This document shows positions 14,736-21,802 of a stretch of 32,722 nucleotides of DNA, one piece after another. The position numbers and the translations under genes are program-made. The notes beneath the pieces are model-generated. The model saw only the letters and a program-made list of their open reading frames with translations. It was not told the DNA's origin and ran no database searches. The stretch is from Euryarchaeota archaeon RBG_19FT_COMBO_69_17 (lineage in GTDB: Archaea > Thermoplasmatota > Thermoplasmata > RBG-16-68-12): contig MGWD01000047.1 of assembly GCA_001800825.1 (NCBI GenBank), positions 7,600 to 40,321 on the forward strand, read 5' to 3'. How positions within the stretch are numbered: position 1 is the first letter of the stretch; every line of letters starts with the position of its first letter.

Positions 14736-15350
14736 TCAGCCCACCTCATTCAGCTTCGTGATCGCAGCACCCAGGATGTAGGCCAGGAGAAGAAAGGCCC
14801 ATCCGAGGAGGAACGTGATGCTCGCGGCGGCGCGAAGCTCCGGGTTCCCCTTGAGCGCAGGCCCGTACTTCCAGATCAGGAAGGTCGAGGCGACCATCGT
14901 CGGGAGCGTGAACAGGGCGATGAACTCCTTGAACTCGAAGAAGACCTGGTGGACCTCGGGCATGTTCGCGAGGAAGAACGCCCGCGGGCCGCCGGGGCCC
15001 CGGTACCAGATGTAGATCCAGTTCCCGAAGGCCACCGTGACGCCCGCCATGAACGTCGAGAACGCGGTCAGCCACTTCAGGTCCTTGAACGCGCCCAGCT
15101 GCCCCGTGTACAGCCGCCACGAGAGATACACCGCAATCGTCGACCCGAGGAGGAACACGGTCGCCCCCATGCCGTGGAACGCGCTGATGACTTCCCACTG
15201 CGACTCCCCCACCAGGATCGACGGCGGTGCCGTGATCGCGGCCACGAGGCCGACGACGGCGACCGCTCCGACGATCAGGAGGAGCAAGGTCGCGAGCGAG
15301 GGTTCCATCCTCCGAATCCGACTCACGAACGGAAGCTCCAATCGCTTCAC
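14736..15350 (-). CDS. Five-helix membrane protein with conserved-looking histidines
   Basis: 204 residues with about five helices (18-41, 56-78, 94-116, 138-161, 176-198). His59 (SAFHGMGATVF) and His134 (MPEVHQVFFEFKEF) lie at helix ends and could bind heme or another cofactor; this is inference. The loop WYRGPGGPRAFF between helices 3 and 4 is distinctive. The gene overlaps nothing upstream and is joined to the 121-residue partner without a gap. GTG 15350 fits a TATA-like element about 35 nt upstream; ATG 15308 would remove 14 residues. Family unknown. Confidence 0.72.
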   Translation of the reverse strand: MKRLELPFVSRIRRMEPSLATLLLLIVGAVAVVGLVAAITAPPSILVGESQWEVISAFHGMGATVFLLGSTIAVYLSWRLYTGQLGAFKDLKWLTAFSTFMAGVTVAFGNWIYIWYRGPGGPRAFFLANMPEVHQVFFEFKEFIALFTLPTMVASTFLIWKYGPALKGNPELRAAASITFLLGWAFLLLAYILGAAITKLNEVG

Positions 15351-15378
15351 CCTCTAGCCGAGGAGCAAGGCGATGGCC

Positions 15379-15390
15379 GTATCTATCTTT
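15379..15390 (-). promoter_or_regulatory. TATA-like promoter of the coupled membrane gene pair
   Basis: AAAGATAGATAC on the minus strand, about 35 nt before GTG 15350. It lies in a 116-bp gap with reduced G+C content. Confidence 0.4.
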
Positions 15391-15466
15391 GGCCCTTTGT
15401 GCAAATGCTGGAATACCGGTTTGGCTCGAATGCCTCTGCACGGGAGACGTTGTCCCAACCTGAGGC

Positions 15467-15757
15467 TCAGGCCGTCGGCTTGACCTTGGAGAGCCACGGG
15501 ACGTGGACCTGGCCCACGAGGTCCCGCCACTCGGCGGGCATCGGGTGCCCCTCGTCGTCCCGGCGGTACCAGTCCGCGACCTGGTCGACCTTGAGGTCCC
15601 GGCCTGAGACCGTGATCAGGAGGGCGTTGCGCACGCTCGCGGCGGCCTCCGCGGCGACCTTGTTCTCGAACACGGCCGCGTACGGGGTCTGGGACATCCA
15701 CCAGAGGACGAGGTAGTACGTCTTCCTCGGAGACGCTCGGGTTCGCTTGGTCTTCAT
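15467..15757 (-). CDS. Hypothetical 96-residue basic protein
   Basis: Starts MKTKRTRASPRKTYYLVLWW. The N-terminus is strongly basic, then a short hydrophobic strand, a helix-like AAEAAASVRNALL and a charged region with RRDDEGHP. No zinc, signal or membrane motif. It is not recognised. It lies between the membrane pair and a zinc-ribbon gene, with a TATA-like box (15813-15821) about 60 nt before the ATG. Coding is supported by the in-frame stop, start, TATA box and absence of a better frame. Confidence 0.55.
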   Translation of the reverse strand: MKTKRTRASPRKTYYLVLWWMSQTPYAAVFENKVAAEAAASVRNALLITVSGRDLKVDQVADWYRRDDEGHPMPAEWRDLVGQVHVPWLSKVKPTA

Positions 15758-15812
15758 CGCGGGGCCAATCCTGTGCCTCAGCCGAGACAGCGGCAATTCG
15801 ACGGACCTCGGA

Positions 15813-15821
15813 GAATAAAGG
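15813..15821 (-). promoter_or_regulatory. TATA-like promoter of the 96-residue gene
   Basis: CCTTTATTC on the minus strand, in a 100-bp gap. The mRNA leader would be about 35 nt. Confidence 0.45.
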
Positions 15822-15833
15822 CCTTGTTGGACG

Positions 15834-15851
15834 GTTCTCGGTCCTGAGAAC
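15834..15851 (-). terminator. Possible terminator hairpin after the zinc-ribbon gene
   Basis: GTTCTC and GAGAAC flank a 6-nt loop, 6 nt after the stop of the zinc-ribbon gene on the minus strand. Only a modest T-rich stretch follows, so it is a weak call. Confidence 0.3.
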
Positions 15852-15857
15852 GCCGCC

Positions 15858-16445
15858 TCAGTCCTCGAACCACACGCCGCACGCGCAGCGGATCGCGTCC
15901 GCCGCTACCAGGACCCCGCACTTTGGGCAACTGTAGGAGACCTCGGGCCGCTCCGGCTCGAACCGGGTCCCGCACACAGGGCACGCGTCCTCGAGCTCGG
16001 GGACGCGGGAGTCGCATTCGGGGCAGGCGAAGGTCGGGGCGTGGGCCGCGAACCGGGTCCCGCACACGCAGGCCGTCGCGCGCTCGGAGACGAAGCGGCC
16101 GCACGAGGGGCACTGGAACAGGACGACGGAGGTGTCCGCCTCGCGGAGGAGGGGGGACGGGCGGGTCGCGACATCGTGGACCTTCTGGATATCCGCAAGG
16201 AGGTCTGAGAGGGTCCGTGAGACGTCCGCGGGGGGGGTCGGCGGGCGGCGGGCGGGTCGATCGACGAGCCGGCTCATCGCGTACTCCCCTCCCGTGCTCC
16301 CCGCGAACGCGGCCCCGCAGAACTGGCAACGGTCCTCGTGGAACGGGGTGAGTTTGCGGCAGTTCCAGCAGAGGATCCCCGGCTCCGGGCGCTGGGAACC
16401 GCTTGCCTCTCGGAGGAGACCTCGATCACTCGGGCGGGGGCCCAT
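15858..16445 (-). CDS. Protein with four zinc ribbons
   Basis: 195 residues. Four Cys-pair ribbons are visible: CWNCRKLTPFHEDRCQFCG near the N-terminus, then after a linker of about 60 residues three in tandem: CPSCGRFVSERATACVCG, CPECDSRVPELEDACPVCG and CPKCGVLVAADAIRCACG. No helices of membrane type. The fold is probably double-zinc-ribbon-like, used for protein or nucleic-acid contacts. ATG 16445 is preferred over ATG 16472 because GGGAGG lies about 9 nt before it and the TATA-like box at 16485-16492 is about 44 nt away. Role unknown. Confidence 0.75.
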   Translation of the reverse strand: MGPRPSDRGLLREASGSQRPEPGILCWNCRKLTPFHEDRCQFCGAAFAGSTGGEYAMSRLVDRPARRPPTPPADVSRTLSDLLADIQKVHDVATRPSPLLREADTSVVLFQCPSCGRFVSERATACVCGTRFAAHAPTFACPECDSRVPELEDACPVCGTRFEPERPEVSYSCPKCGVLVAADAIRCACGVWFED

Positions 16446-16484
16446 GGCTCGTTCCTCCCGCGGGAGGCACATCGCGCTCCGAGC

Positions 16485-16492
16485 CGATAAGG
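16485..16492 (-). promoter_or_regulatory. TATA-like promoter of the four-zinc-ribbon gene
   Basis: CCTTATCG on the minus strand; spacing suits a short-leader mRNA for ATG 16445. The divergent gap to metG (16446-16614) holds both promoters. Confidence 0.4.
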
Positions 16493-16577
16493 GGTCGGGC
16501 CAAATTTGTCACGCGTGAGAATCAGTTACGACGGGCCTGCGCAACCGGGAGACGTTCTCATTCCCAAGGGCGCGAAT

Positions 16578-16587
16578 AGTTTAAGTG
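16578..16587 (+). promoter_or_regulatory. TATA-like promoter of metG
   Basis: AGTTTAAGTG, centred 33 nt before the metG ATG at 16615. Confidence 0.55.
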
Positions 16588-16614
16588 AGTCCCTCGCTTC
16601 ACATCGGCCTCACG

Positions 16615-18753
16615 ATGGCGAAGATCCTCGTGTGCATCGCATGGCCCTACGCGTCCGGCCCGCGCCACCTCGGGCACGCTGCGGCGACGTTCATCCCCGC
16701 GGATGTCTTCGCCAGGTACCACCGGATGAAGGGGGACGAGGTCCTCGTCGTCGGCGGGACCGACATGCACGGCACCCCGACGACGGTCCGGGCGGACGAG
16801 GAGGGCGTCCCGCCGAACGTCGTCGCGGAGAGGTTCCACGCCCTCCACGCGAAGAACATCGAGGATCTCGGGGTGAGGTACGACCTCTACTGGAACACGG
16901 CGGACCCGCACCACAAGCAGTGGTGCCAGGAGATCCTCCTCGGCCTCCGGGACAAGGGCCACGTCTACGAGGCGACGATGGTCTCCCCCTTCTGCACGAC
17001 GGACGGCCGCTTCCTCCCCGACCGCTACGTCGAGGGCACGTGCCCGAACTGCGGGTTCGACCGCGCGCGAGGGGACCAGTGCGACAGCTGCGGCCACCTG
17101 TGGGACCCGTTCGAGCTCAAGGAGCCGAAGTGCCGCATCCACGGCACGCCCCCTGTGCCCCGGGAGACGAACCACCTGTTCTTCCGGCTCAGCGCCTTCC
17201 AGGAGCGGCTCCGGACCTGGCTCGCGTCGGGGAAGGACCACTGGCGCCACCACGTCCTCACGTTCGCGAACAGCTGGATCCGGGAGGGGCTGAAGGACCG
17301 CCCCGTGACGCGCGACCTCGACTGGGGGATCGAGGTGCCCCTCCCCGGGTTCGCGTCGAAACGGATCTACGTGTGGTTCGAGGCCGTCATGGGTTACCTC
17401 ACCGCGACGAGGGAGTGGTACCTCCGAGCGGGGAAGCCCGAGGGCTGGCGCGACTTCTGGTACGACCCCGCGGCCCGGCAGTACTACTTCATCGGCAAGG
17501 ACAACATCGTGTTTCACACGATCATCTGGCCTGCGATCCTCCTTGGGTCCGACGACCGGCTCGTCCTCCCCCACGACGTCCCCGCGACCCAGTACCTGAA
17601 CATCTCGGGGGAGAAGATGAGCGCGGGTCGCGGCGAGGGCGTCTGGCTCCCGGACCTGCTCGCGCGGTTCGATCCCGACCAGATCCGCTACTATGCGATC
17701 GCGACGGCGCCCGAGACGAAGGACTCCGAGTTCGGGTGGGAGGACTTCGCGCAGCGGAACAACAGCGAGCTCCTCGCGGTCTACGGGAACTTCGCGCATC
17801 GCGCACTGACGTTTGCGGACCGCAACTTTGCCCATGCGATCCCCGAGGCGGGGTTCCTCGACGCCGCGGACAAGGCGATGGTCCGGGCCGTCGAGGAGCA
17901 GTGGGGGAAGGTCGGTCGGAACCTCGAGTTCGTCCACGAGAAGGACGCCCTCCGGGAGGCAATCCAGCTCGCGCGGCTCGGGAACCAGTACTTCGACCAG
18001 AAGGCGCCCTGGGACCTCCTCCGGAAGGATCGGGTCGCGTGCGGGACCGCGATCCACGTCGCCCTGCGGGTCGTGAAGGCCCTCACCCTCACCCTCGCCC
18101 CGTTCCTCCCCTTCTCCAGCGCGAGGCTGTGGCACGCCCTCGGTTACGATTCGGACGTCCACGGGCAACGCTGGGAAGAGGCCGTCGAGGACGTGCCTGA
18201 AGGCCAGCCCCTCCGGGTCGGGAAGCCGCCCTTCGCGAAGATCGAGCTCGCGCCGAAGCCCGCAACGGGCCCTGCGGATCGCTTCGACGTCCGCGTGGCC
18301 CGGATCGTCGACGTGGCGGACCATCCCAACGCGGACAAGCTGTACGTGCTCCAGGTCGACTTGGGCGTCGAACGGAGGCAGATCGTCGCGGGGATCCGGG
18401 AGCACTACCCGCCGGAGGCCCTCCGCGGCCGGAAGATCGCGCTCCTCGTGAACCTGCAGCCCGCGAAACTCCGCGGGGTCGAGAGCAACGGGATGCTCCT
18501 CGCGGGGGAGGACGAGTCGACGGTCGGCCTCGTCAACGTCCCTGAGGACGCCCCCGTGGGCGAACAGGTCCTCGGGACGCGGGGGGCCGCCGAGCTCCCG
18601 TTCTCGGAGTTCCAGACGTACAAGCTCCAGGTCGCCGAAGGCGGCGTCGTCCAGTTCCTCGGGAAGGCGGGCGAGACGAAGGTCTCCCTCCAGGTGAAGG
18701 GCGTCGGCCTGACCGTGGACAAAGGGCTCCCCACGGGGACGTGGGTCCACTGA
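16615..18753 (+). CDS. metG: Methionyl-tRNA synthetase with C-terminal tRNA-binding domain
   Basis: Charges tRNA-Met in the cytosol. 712 residues. The class I HIGH signature is HLGH (18-21), after CIAWPYASGP. A zinc knuckle CPNCGFDRARGDQCDSCG starts near residue 143. The KMSKS loop reads KMSAG near 333, inside LNISGEKMSAGRGEGVW, with two positions changed. The anticodon-binding helical domain follows, then a Trbp111/EMAP-like OB domain from about 555 (FDVRVARIVDVADHPNADKL, KLRGVESNGMLLA). Domain order is that of fused archaeal and bacterial MetRS. ATG 16615 is set by homology and by the TATA box. Confidence 0.96.
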   Translation: MAKILVCIAWPYASGPRHLGHAAATFIPADVFARYHRMKGDEVLVVGGTDMHGTPTTVRADEEGVPPNVVAERFHALHAKNIEDLGVRYDLYWNTADPHHKQWCQEILLGLRDKGHVYEATMVSPFCTTDGRFLPDRYVEGTCPNCGFDRARGDQCDSCGHLWDPFELKEPKCRIHGTPPVPRETNHLFFRLSAFQERLRTWLASGKDHWRHHVLTFANSWIREGLKDRPVTRDLDWGIEVPLPGFASKRIYVWFEAVMGYLTATREWYLRAGKPEGWRDFWYDPAARQYYFIGKDNIVFHTIIWPAILLGSDDRLVLPHDVPATQYLNISGEKMSAGRGEGVWLPDLLARFDPDQIRYYAIATAPETKDSEFGWEDFAQRNNSELLAVYGNFAHRALTFADRNFAHAIPEAGFLDAADKAMVRAVEEQWGKVGRNLEFVHEKDALREAIQLARLGNQYFDQKAPWDLLRKDRVACGTAIHVALRVVKALTLTLAPFLPFSSARLWHALGYDSDVHGQRWEEAVEDVPEGQPLRVGKPPFAKIELAPKPATGPADRFDVRVARIVDVADHPNADKLYVLQVDLGVERRQIVAGIREHYPPEALRGRKIALLVNLQPAKLRGVESNGMLLAGEDESTVGLVNVPEDAPVGEQVLGTRGAAELPFSEFQTYKLQVAEGGVVQFLGKAGETKVSLQVKGVGLTVDKGLPTGTWVH

Positions 18754-18756
18754 GCG

Positions 18757-19212
18757 TCAGGCCACCCCCGCGTGGGTGCCGGCCGCGAGGAGGACGGCGT
18801 CGTCGGCCAGGGCCTTGAGGGCGAGGCCGAAGGTGATTTCGCGGACGAAGGCCCCGAGGTCGGACGGCACCCATTCGAGGCGCAGCCCGCCCCACGTACT
18901 GCCCCCCGAGGCCACGATCCCCGTCTCCCCCTCGACCCGGACCCTCCCGAAGAAGGAGAACGTGACGACGTACGACCGACCGCGGTGCTCGAACGTCCCG
19001 CGGGACCATCCGAACCGGATCTCGAGGATCCCCTCCGCCCGGGCAGCGGTGATCCGGGAGGACCAGCCGCCGTAGCGGACCTGCCCGCCCTCCTCGGGAC
19101 CCGGGCCCGGGATGAAATGCCAGCCGCCGGGCCTCCGTTCCACGGGGACCGCGATCCCGTCCGCGACCAGCCGACCGCCCGTGAAGACGCCGGGCTTCGC
19201 CTCGAGGATCAC
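18757..19212 (-). CDS. Hypothetical protein, beta-rich, leaderless GTG start
   Basis: 151 residues starting GTG-ATC-CTC (VILEAKPGVFTGG). The body alternates short strands (HFIPGPGPEEGGQVRYGGW, ILEIRFGWSRGTFEHRGRSY, RVRVEGETGIVASGG) and ends in a helix-like FGLALKALADDAVLLAAG. The pattern of a beta barrel closed by a C-terminal helix recalls tubby/scramblase-like folds, which is only an impression. GTG 19212 is 28 nt from a TATA-like box, so the longer open frame is rejected. It is convergent with metG (3 nt between stops) and divergent from the PHP gene. Confidence 0.55.
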   Translation of the reverse strand: MILEAKPGVFTGGRLVADGIAVPVERRPGGWHFIPGPGPEEGGQVRYGGWSSRITAARAEGILEIRFGWSRGTFEHRGRSYVVTFSFFGRVRVEGETGIVASGGSTWGGLRLEWVPSDLGAFVREITFGLALKALADDAVLLAAGTHAGVA

Positions 19213-19235
19213 GCGGCCCCGATGGGTCGCGCGGG

Positions 19236-19244
19236 ACCTTAAGG
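19236..19244 (-). promoter_or_regulatory. TATA-like promoter of the hypothetical gene
   Basis: CCTTAAGGT on the minus strand, 28 nt before GTG 19212. Part of a compact divergent promoter region. Confidence 0.5.
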
Positions 19245-19270
19245 CACGGGCCCGCCGTGGCCGCGCGCAA

Positions 19271-19280
19271 GGGTTTAAGG
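19271..19280 (+). promoter_or_regulatory. TATA-like promoter of the PHP gene
   Basis: GGGTTTAAGG is 30 nt before ATG 19305. It is about 35 bp from the opposing TATA-like box, so both transcripts start from a 92-bp gap. Confidence 0.55.
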
Positions 19281-19304
19281 GAACGAGCCCTTGTGCGCCC
19301 GCCC

Positions 19305-19967
19305 ATGCTCGTGGACCTCCACAACCACACGCGGCACTCGCCCGACTCCCGCGTGGACCCACGGGAACTCGTGACCCTCGCCCGGCGGATCGGGCTCGAC
19401 GGGATCGCCGTGACGGACCACAACGCCGTCGGGGGGGTTCGGGAGGCGGAGGACGCCGCGGGGCCCGGGTTCCTCGTGATCCCCGCGTGCGAGATCTCGA
19501 CGTCGGAGGGCCACGTCCTCGCGTACGGGGTCCGAGAGGCGATCCCGAGGGACCTCGGGGTGCGGGAGACGGTCGAGCAGATCGCCGCGTTGGGGGGCGT
19601 CGCCGTCGCCGCCCATCCGTACCGGTTCTGGTCCGGGCTCGGCGAGGTCGCGACGACATCCGCAACGTTCGCCGCGTACGAGACCCACAACGGCCGGACC
19701 CTCCGGCCCGCGAACGAGCGGGCCCGGGAACTCGCGCGGTCGAACGGCGTGGGCTCCACGGGCGGGAGCGACAGCCACTTCCTCAACGAACTCGCCTGCG
19801 CCATCACGGCGATCAACGCGGGGGCGATGGGCCTCGATGGCGTCCTCCAGGCAATCGCCCAGGGGAGGACGCAGGCCCAGGGTCACGACCGGGGCGCCGC
19901 CGGCACCTTGAGGTACGTCACGAAATGCGTCGGGGAATGGACCCTCCGCGGGATGCGGCGGATCTGA
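19305..19967 (+). CDS. PHP-domain phosphoesterase
   Basis: 220 residues forming a stand-alone PHP domain, a metal-dependent phosphoesterase fold. Metal ligands are visible in order: LVDLHNHTRHSPDS (5-11 area), VTDHNAV, IPACEIST, AAHPYR and GGSDSHF. The family includes nucleoside bisphosphate phosphatases and RNase AM-like enzymes that trim short RNA or pAp; the specific substrate is not evident. The ATG at 19305 starts the first metal-binding strand and fits a leaderless transcript. Its TGA abuts the stop of the convergent roadblock gene. Confidence 0.88.
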   Translation: MLVDLHNHTRHSPDSRVDPRELVTLARRIGLDGIAVTDHNAVGGVREAEDAAGPGFLVIPACEISTSEGHVLAYGVREAIPRDLGVRETVEQIAALGGVAVAAHPYRFWSGLGEVATTSATFAAYETHNGRTLRPANERARELARSNGVGSTGGSDSHFLNELACAITAINAGAMGLDGVLQAIAQGRTQAQGHDRGAAGTLRYVTKCVGEWTLRGMRRI

Positions 19968-20327
19968 CTAGAGGTACTCCTCGATCCTGGCGGCGTACTT
20001 CTCGATGGACCCCTTGAGCGTCCGGACGTCCGCGTCGCGGGGCGTGTGGAGGACAAACAGTGCCTTGGGCCCGTCGTTGATGATGACGACCCGGCTGTTC
20101 TCCAGATTGATCACGACGCTCTCGAGGCGCTCCTTGAGCTCCGACGTCGCGGTCTCCGCAGCGCCGAGGAGGATCGCGAACATCGCCACGAACGTCTCCG
20201 AGTGCGCGCCCTTGGGCACCGTGCCCGCGATGTGCATCCCGCTGCGGGACACGAGGACCGCGTCCTGGACGCCCTCGTCCTTCTCGATCTCGTGCAAGAT
20301 CGACTCGATCGCGGCGATATCCGCCAT
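19968..20327 (-). CDS. Roadblock/LC7-domain protein
   Basis: 119 residues: ADIAAIESILHEIEKDEGVQ, AVLVSRSGMHIAGTVPKG, FVAMFAILLGAAETATSEL and RVVIINDGPKALFVLHT are the strand-helix pattern of roadblock (MglB-like) dimers. In archaea and bacteria these bind and regulate small Ras-like GTPases; no GTPase gene is in the window. ATG 20327 is preferred over the upstream in-frame extension to 20387 because the domain starts there. A TATA-like element at 20385-20397 would give a leader of about 35 nt. Confidence 0.85.
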   Translation of the reverse strand: MADIAAIESILHEIEKDEGVQDAVLVSRSGMHIAGTVPKGAHSETFVAMFAILLGAAETATSELKERLESVVINLENSRVVIINDGPKALFVLHTPRDADVRTLKGSIEKYAARIEEYL

Positions 20328-20384
20328 GGATGTGACTCCCTGGACCTGACGGTCTCGGGCCCGCACCGGATTGAGGCCGACTCG

Positions 20385-20397
20385 CATTAAACCTTTT
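20385..20397 (-). promoter_or_regulatory. TATA-like promoter of the roadblock gene
   Basis: AAAAGGTTTAATG on the minus strand, between the ribH stop and the roadblock ATG, so the roadblock gene need not depend on the rib operon. Confidence 0.5.
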
Positions 20398-20424
20398 CGT
20401 CCCTGTTTCGGAGGGGGAGAAGGT

Positions 20425-20832
20425 TCAGGCTCCGCGGAGGAGCGCGTCCATCGCGAGGACCGCGTCGACCGCGCGGTCCGCGGCGTCGATCCGCGCGAGC
20501 GCCTGCTCGTCCGTCATCCCGGGTCCCGTGATCCCGAGCCCGACGGGCTTGCCGGTGCGGAGGACGACGTCCTGCAGGGCCTTCGCGACCGCGTTGACGA
20601 TGACCTCGTCGTGGAGGGTCTCGCCCTTGATCACGGCCCCGAGGGCGACGGCCCCGTCGACGTCCGCTCGCTCGAGGACGCGCTGGACCGCGAGGGGGAT
20701 CTCGAAGGAGCCCGGGACGCGGAGGACGCTCGTCACGCGGAGGCCCCGGTCCCGGGCGCGCGCGAGGGCCCGCTCGACCATGCGGTCGACGACCTCACGG
20801 TTGAACTCCGCGGCGACGATGGCGACCCTCAC
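20425..20832 (-). CDS. ribH: 6,7-dimethyl-8-ribityllumazine synthase
   Basis: Condenses 3,4-dihydroxy-2-butanone 4-phosphate (made by RibB) with the ribitylamino-uracil to lumazine. 135 residues, normal for archaea. Motifs: VAAEFNREV near the N-terminus, PGSFEIPLAVQR (about 40-51), GAVIKGETLHDEV (about 65-77, with the catalytic His) and the C-terminal TGPGMTDEQALAR. It starts with GTG, which overlaps the ribC stop as GTGA, so it is the coupled last gene of the riboflavin operon. Confidence 0.95.
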   Translation of the reverse strand: MRVAIVAAEFNREVVDRMVERALARARDRGLRVTSVLRVPGSFEIPLAVQRVLERADVDGAVALGAVIKGETLHDEVIVNAVAKALQDVVLRTGKPVGLGITGPGMTDEQALARIDAADRAVDAVLAMDALLRGA

Positions 20833-21302
20833 GTCCGCTCCACCCGGACTGGACCCGCGTCCGCGTACCCTTCCCGCTGCCCCGTCCCCGCGCGGGCCCG
20901 GATCGCCTCGGGACGGAACAGGAGGTCGTAGGCGTTCACCGCGTGCTCCCGCGTCCGGCGGTCGAAGAGCCAGGCGAGCTTCACGTCGTCGGGTGCCTCC
21001 TCCTCGTGGACCATGACCCCGATGATGTGCTTCCCGACCGCGGCCTGGACCGCCTGGAGGCCGATGTCGGCCGCGAGGGCGCAGTCCTTGTCGACGGTCT
21101 GCCGGCCGACCATCCCGAGGGCGATCACGAGGTCGCAGCCCCGATCGAACAAAATGCGGGCGCCGGCCGCGAGGTCCTTGATCCCGGGGACCGTGTATCG
21201 GACGACCTCGTAACCCCCGCCCTGCTTCCGGAGCTCGTCCCCCGCGGCGGCGGCCATGTCGAACCGGGAGAAGCTCGTGTCGACGATCCCGATCCGTTTC
21301 AG
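20829..21302 (-). CDS. ribC: Archaeal riboflavin synthase, probable CTG start
   Basis: Archaeal RibC, related to lumazine synthase rather than to bacterial RibE, dismutates lumazine to riboflavin. 157 residues. KRIGIVDTSFSRFDMA at the N-terminus, VPGIKDLAAGA, CDLVIALGMVGRQTVDKDCA, HIIGVMVHEEEA, RTREHAVNAYDLLFRPE and the C-terminal GYADAGPVRVER align with methanogen RibC along their length. The residue at the homologous Met is encoded by CTG at 21302-21300, inside CTGA that overlaps the ribL stop. There is no ATG, GTG or TTG in frame that keeps this N-terminus; the next ATG would delete 16 residues including the conserved GIVDTSF. Confidence 0.9.
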   Translation of the reverse strand: MKRIGIVDTSFSRFDMAAAAGDELRKQGGGYEVVRYTVPGIKDLAAGARILFDRGCDLVIALGMVGRQTVDKDCALAADIGLQAVQAAVGKHIIGVMVHEEEAPDDVKLAWLFDRRTREHAVNAYDLLFRPEAIRARAGTGQREGYADAGPVRVERT

Positions 21303-21802
21303 CCGTCCCCGCCGGGAGGTCCCTTCCGCCCGGGGCCCTCCGCGCCCGCGGGCCCGCCTTCGATCTGGCGCAACCGTTCCTGCAACGCGAGCCACTCGCC
21401 CACCTTCCTCACGATCTTCCGCGTGCCGTCGAGGTCCCCTTCGAAGCGGGGAAGCCGGACGACCCTCGTCCCGAGCCCCCGGCGCCGGCACTCCTCGAGG
21501 ATCCGGTCCTCGTTGTGGATCTGATCGAAGCCGAGGGCGATGACGTCGGGCCGGAGCTCGTCGAGGATGTCGTAGATGTTCCCCTCGCGGCCCAGGATCG
21601 CGCGGTCCACAGGCTTGAGGGACTCGACGAGCTGCAGGCGGGACGCCTCGCCCGTGATCGGCTCGTGCTTGAACCTCCGCGCCGTCGCGTCCCGTGCGAC
21701 AACGACGACGAGTTCGTCCCCGAGGCGGCGCGCCTCCCGGAGGAAGTAGACGTGGCCCGGATGGAGGAGATCGAAAACCCCCGTCGCCATCACGCGGACC
21801 AT
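21299..21802 (-). CDS. ribL: Archaeal FAD synthase RibL
   Basis: Adenylylates FMN to FAD; a nucleotidyltransferase of the GCT family. MATGVFDLLHPGHVYFLREA carries the HxGH signature near residue 15. GDELVVVVARD, KPVDRAILGREGNIYDIL and DVIALGFDQ are typical. The C-terminus is extended and Gly/Pro-rich (from GGPAGAEG). ATG 21802 is chosen because its first strand aligns with methanogen RibL; ATG 21790, which overlaps the ribB stop as TGATG, and ATG 21811 are alternatives. Cys residues reported near the C-terminus of the M. jannaschii enzyme are not obvious here, apart from Cys in LEECRRRGL. Confidence 0.88.
   Translation of the reverse strand: MVRVMATGVFDLLHPGHVYFLREARRLGDELVVVVARDATARRFKHEPITGEASRLQLVESLKPVDRAILGREGNIYDILDELRPDVIALGFDQIHNEDRILEECRRRGLGTRVVRLPRFEGDLDGTRKIVRKVGEWLALQERLRQIEGGPAGAEGPGRKGPPGGDG

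Noticed and set aside
16446-16614. Possible small RNA in the gap before metG
   Set aside because: Short complementary stretches (GAGAATC and GACGTTCTC) are too weak; the gap is explained by two divergent promoters.
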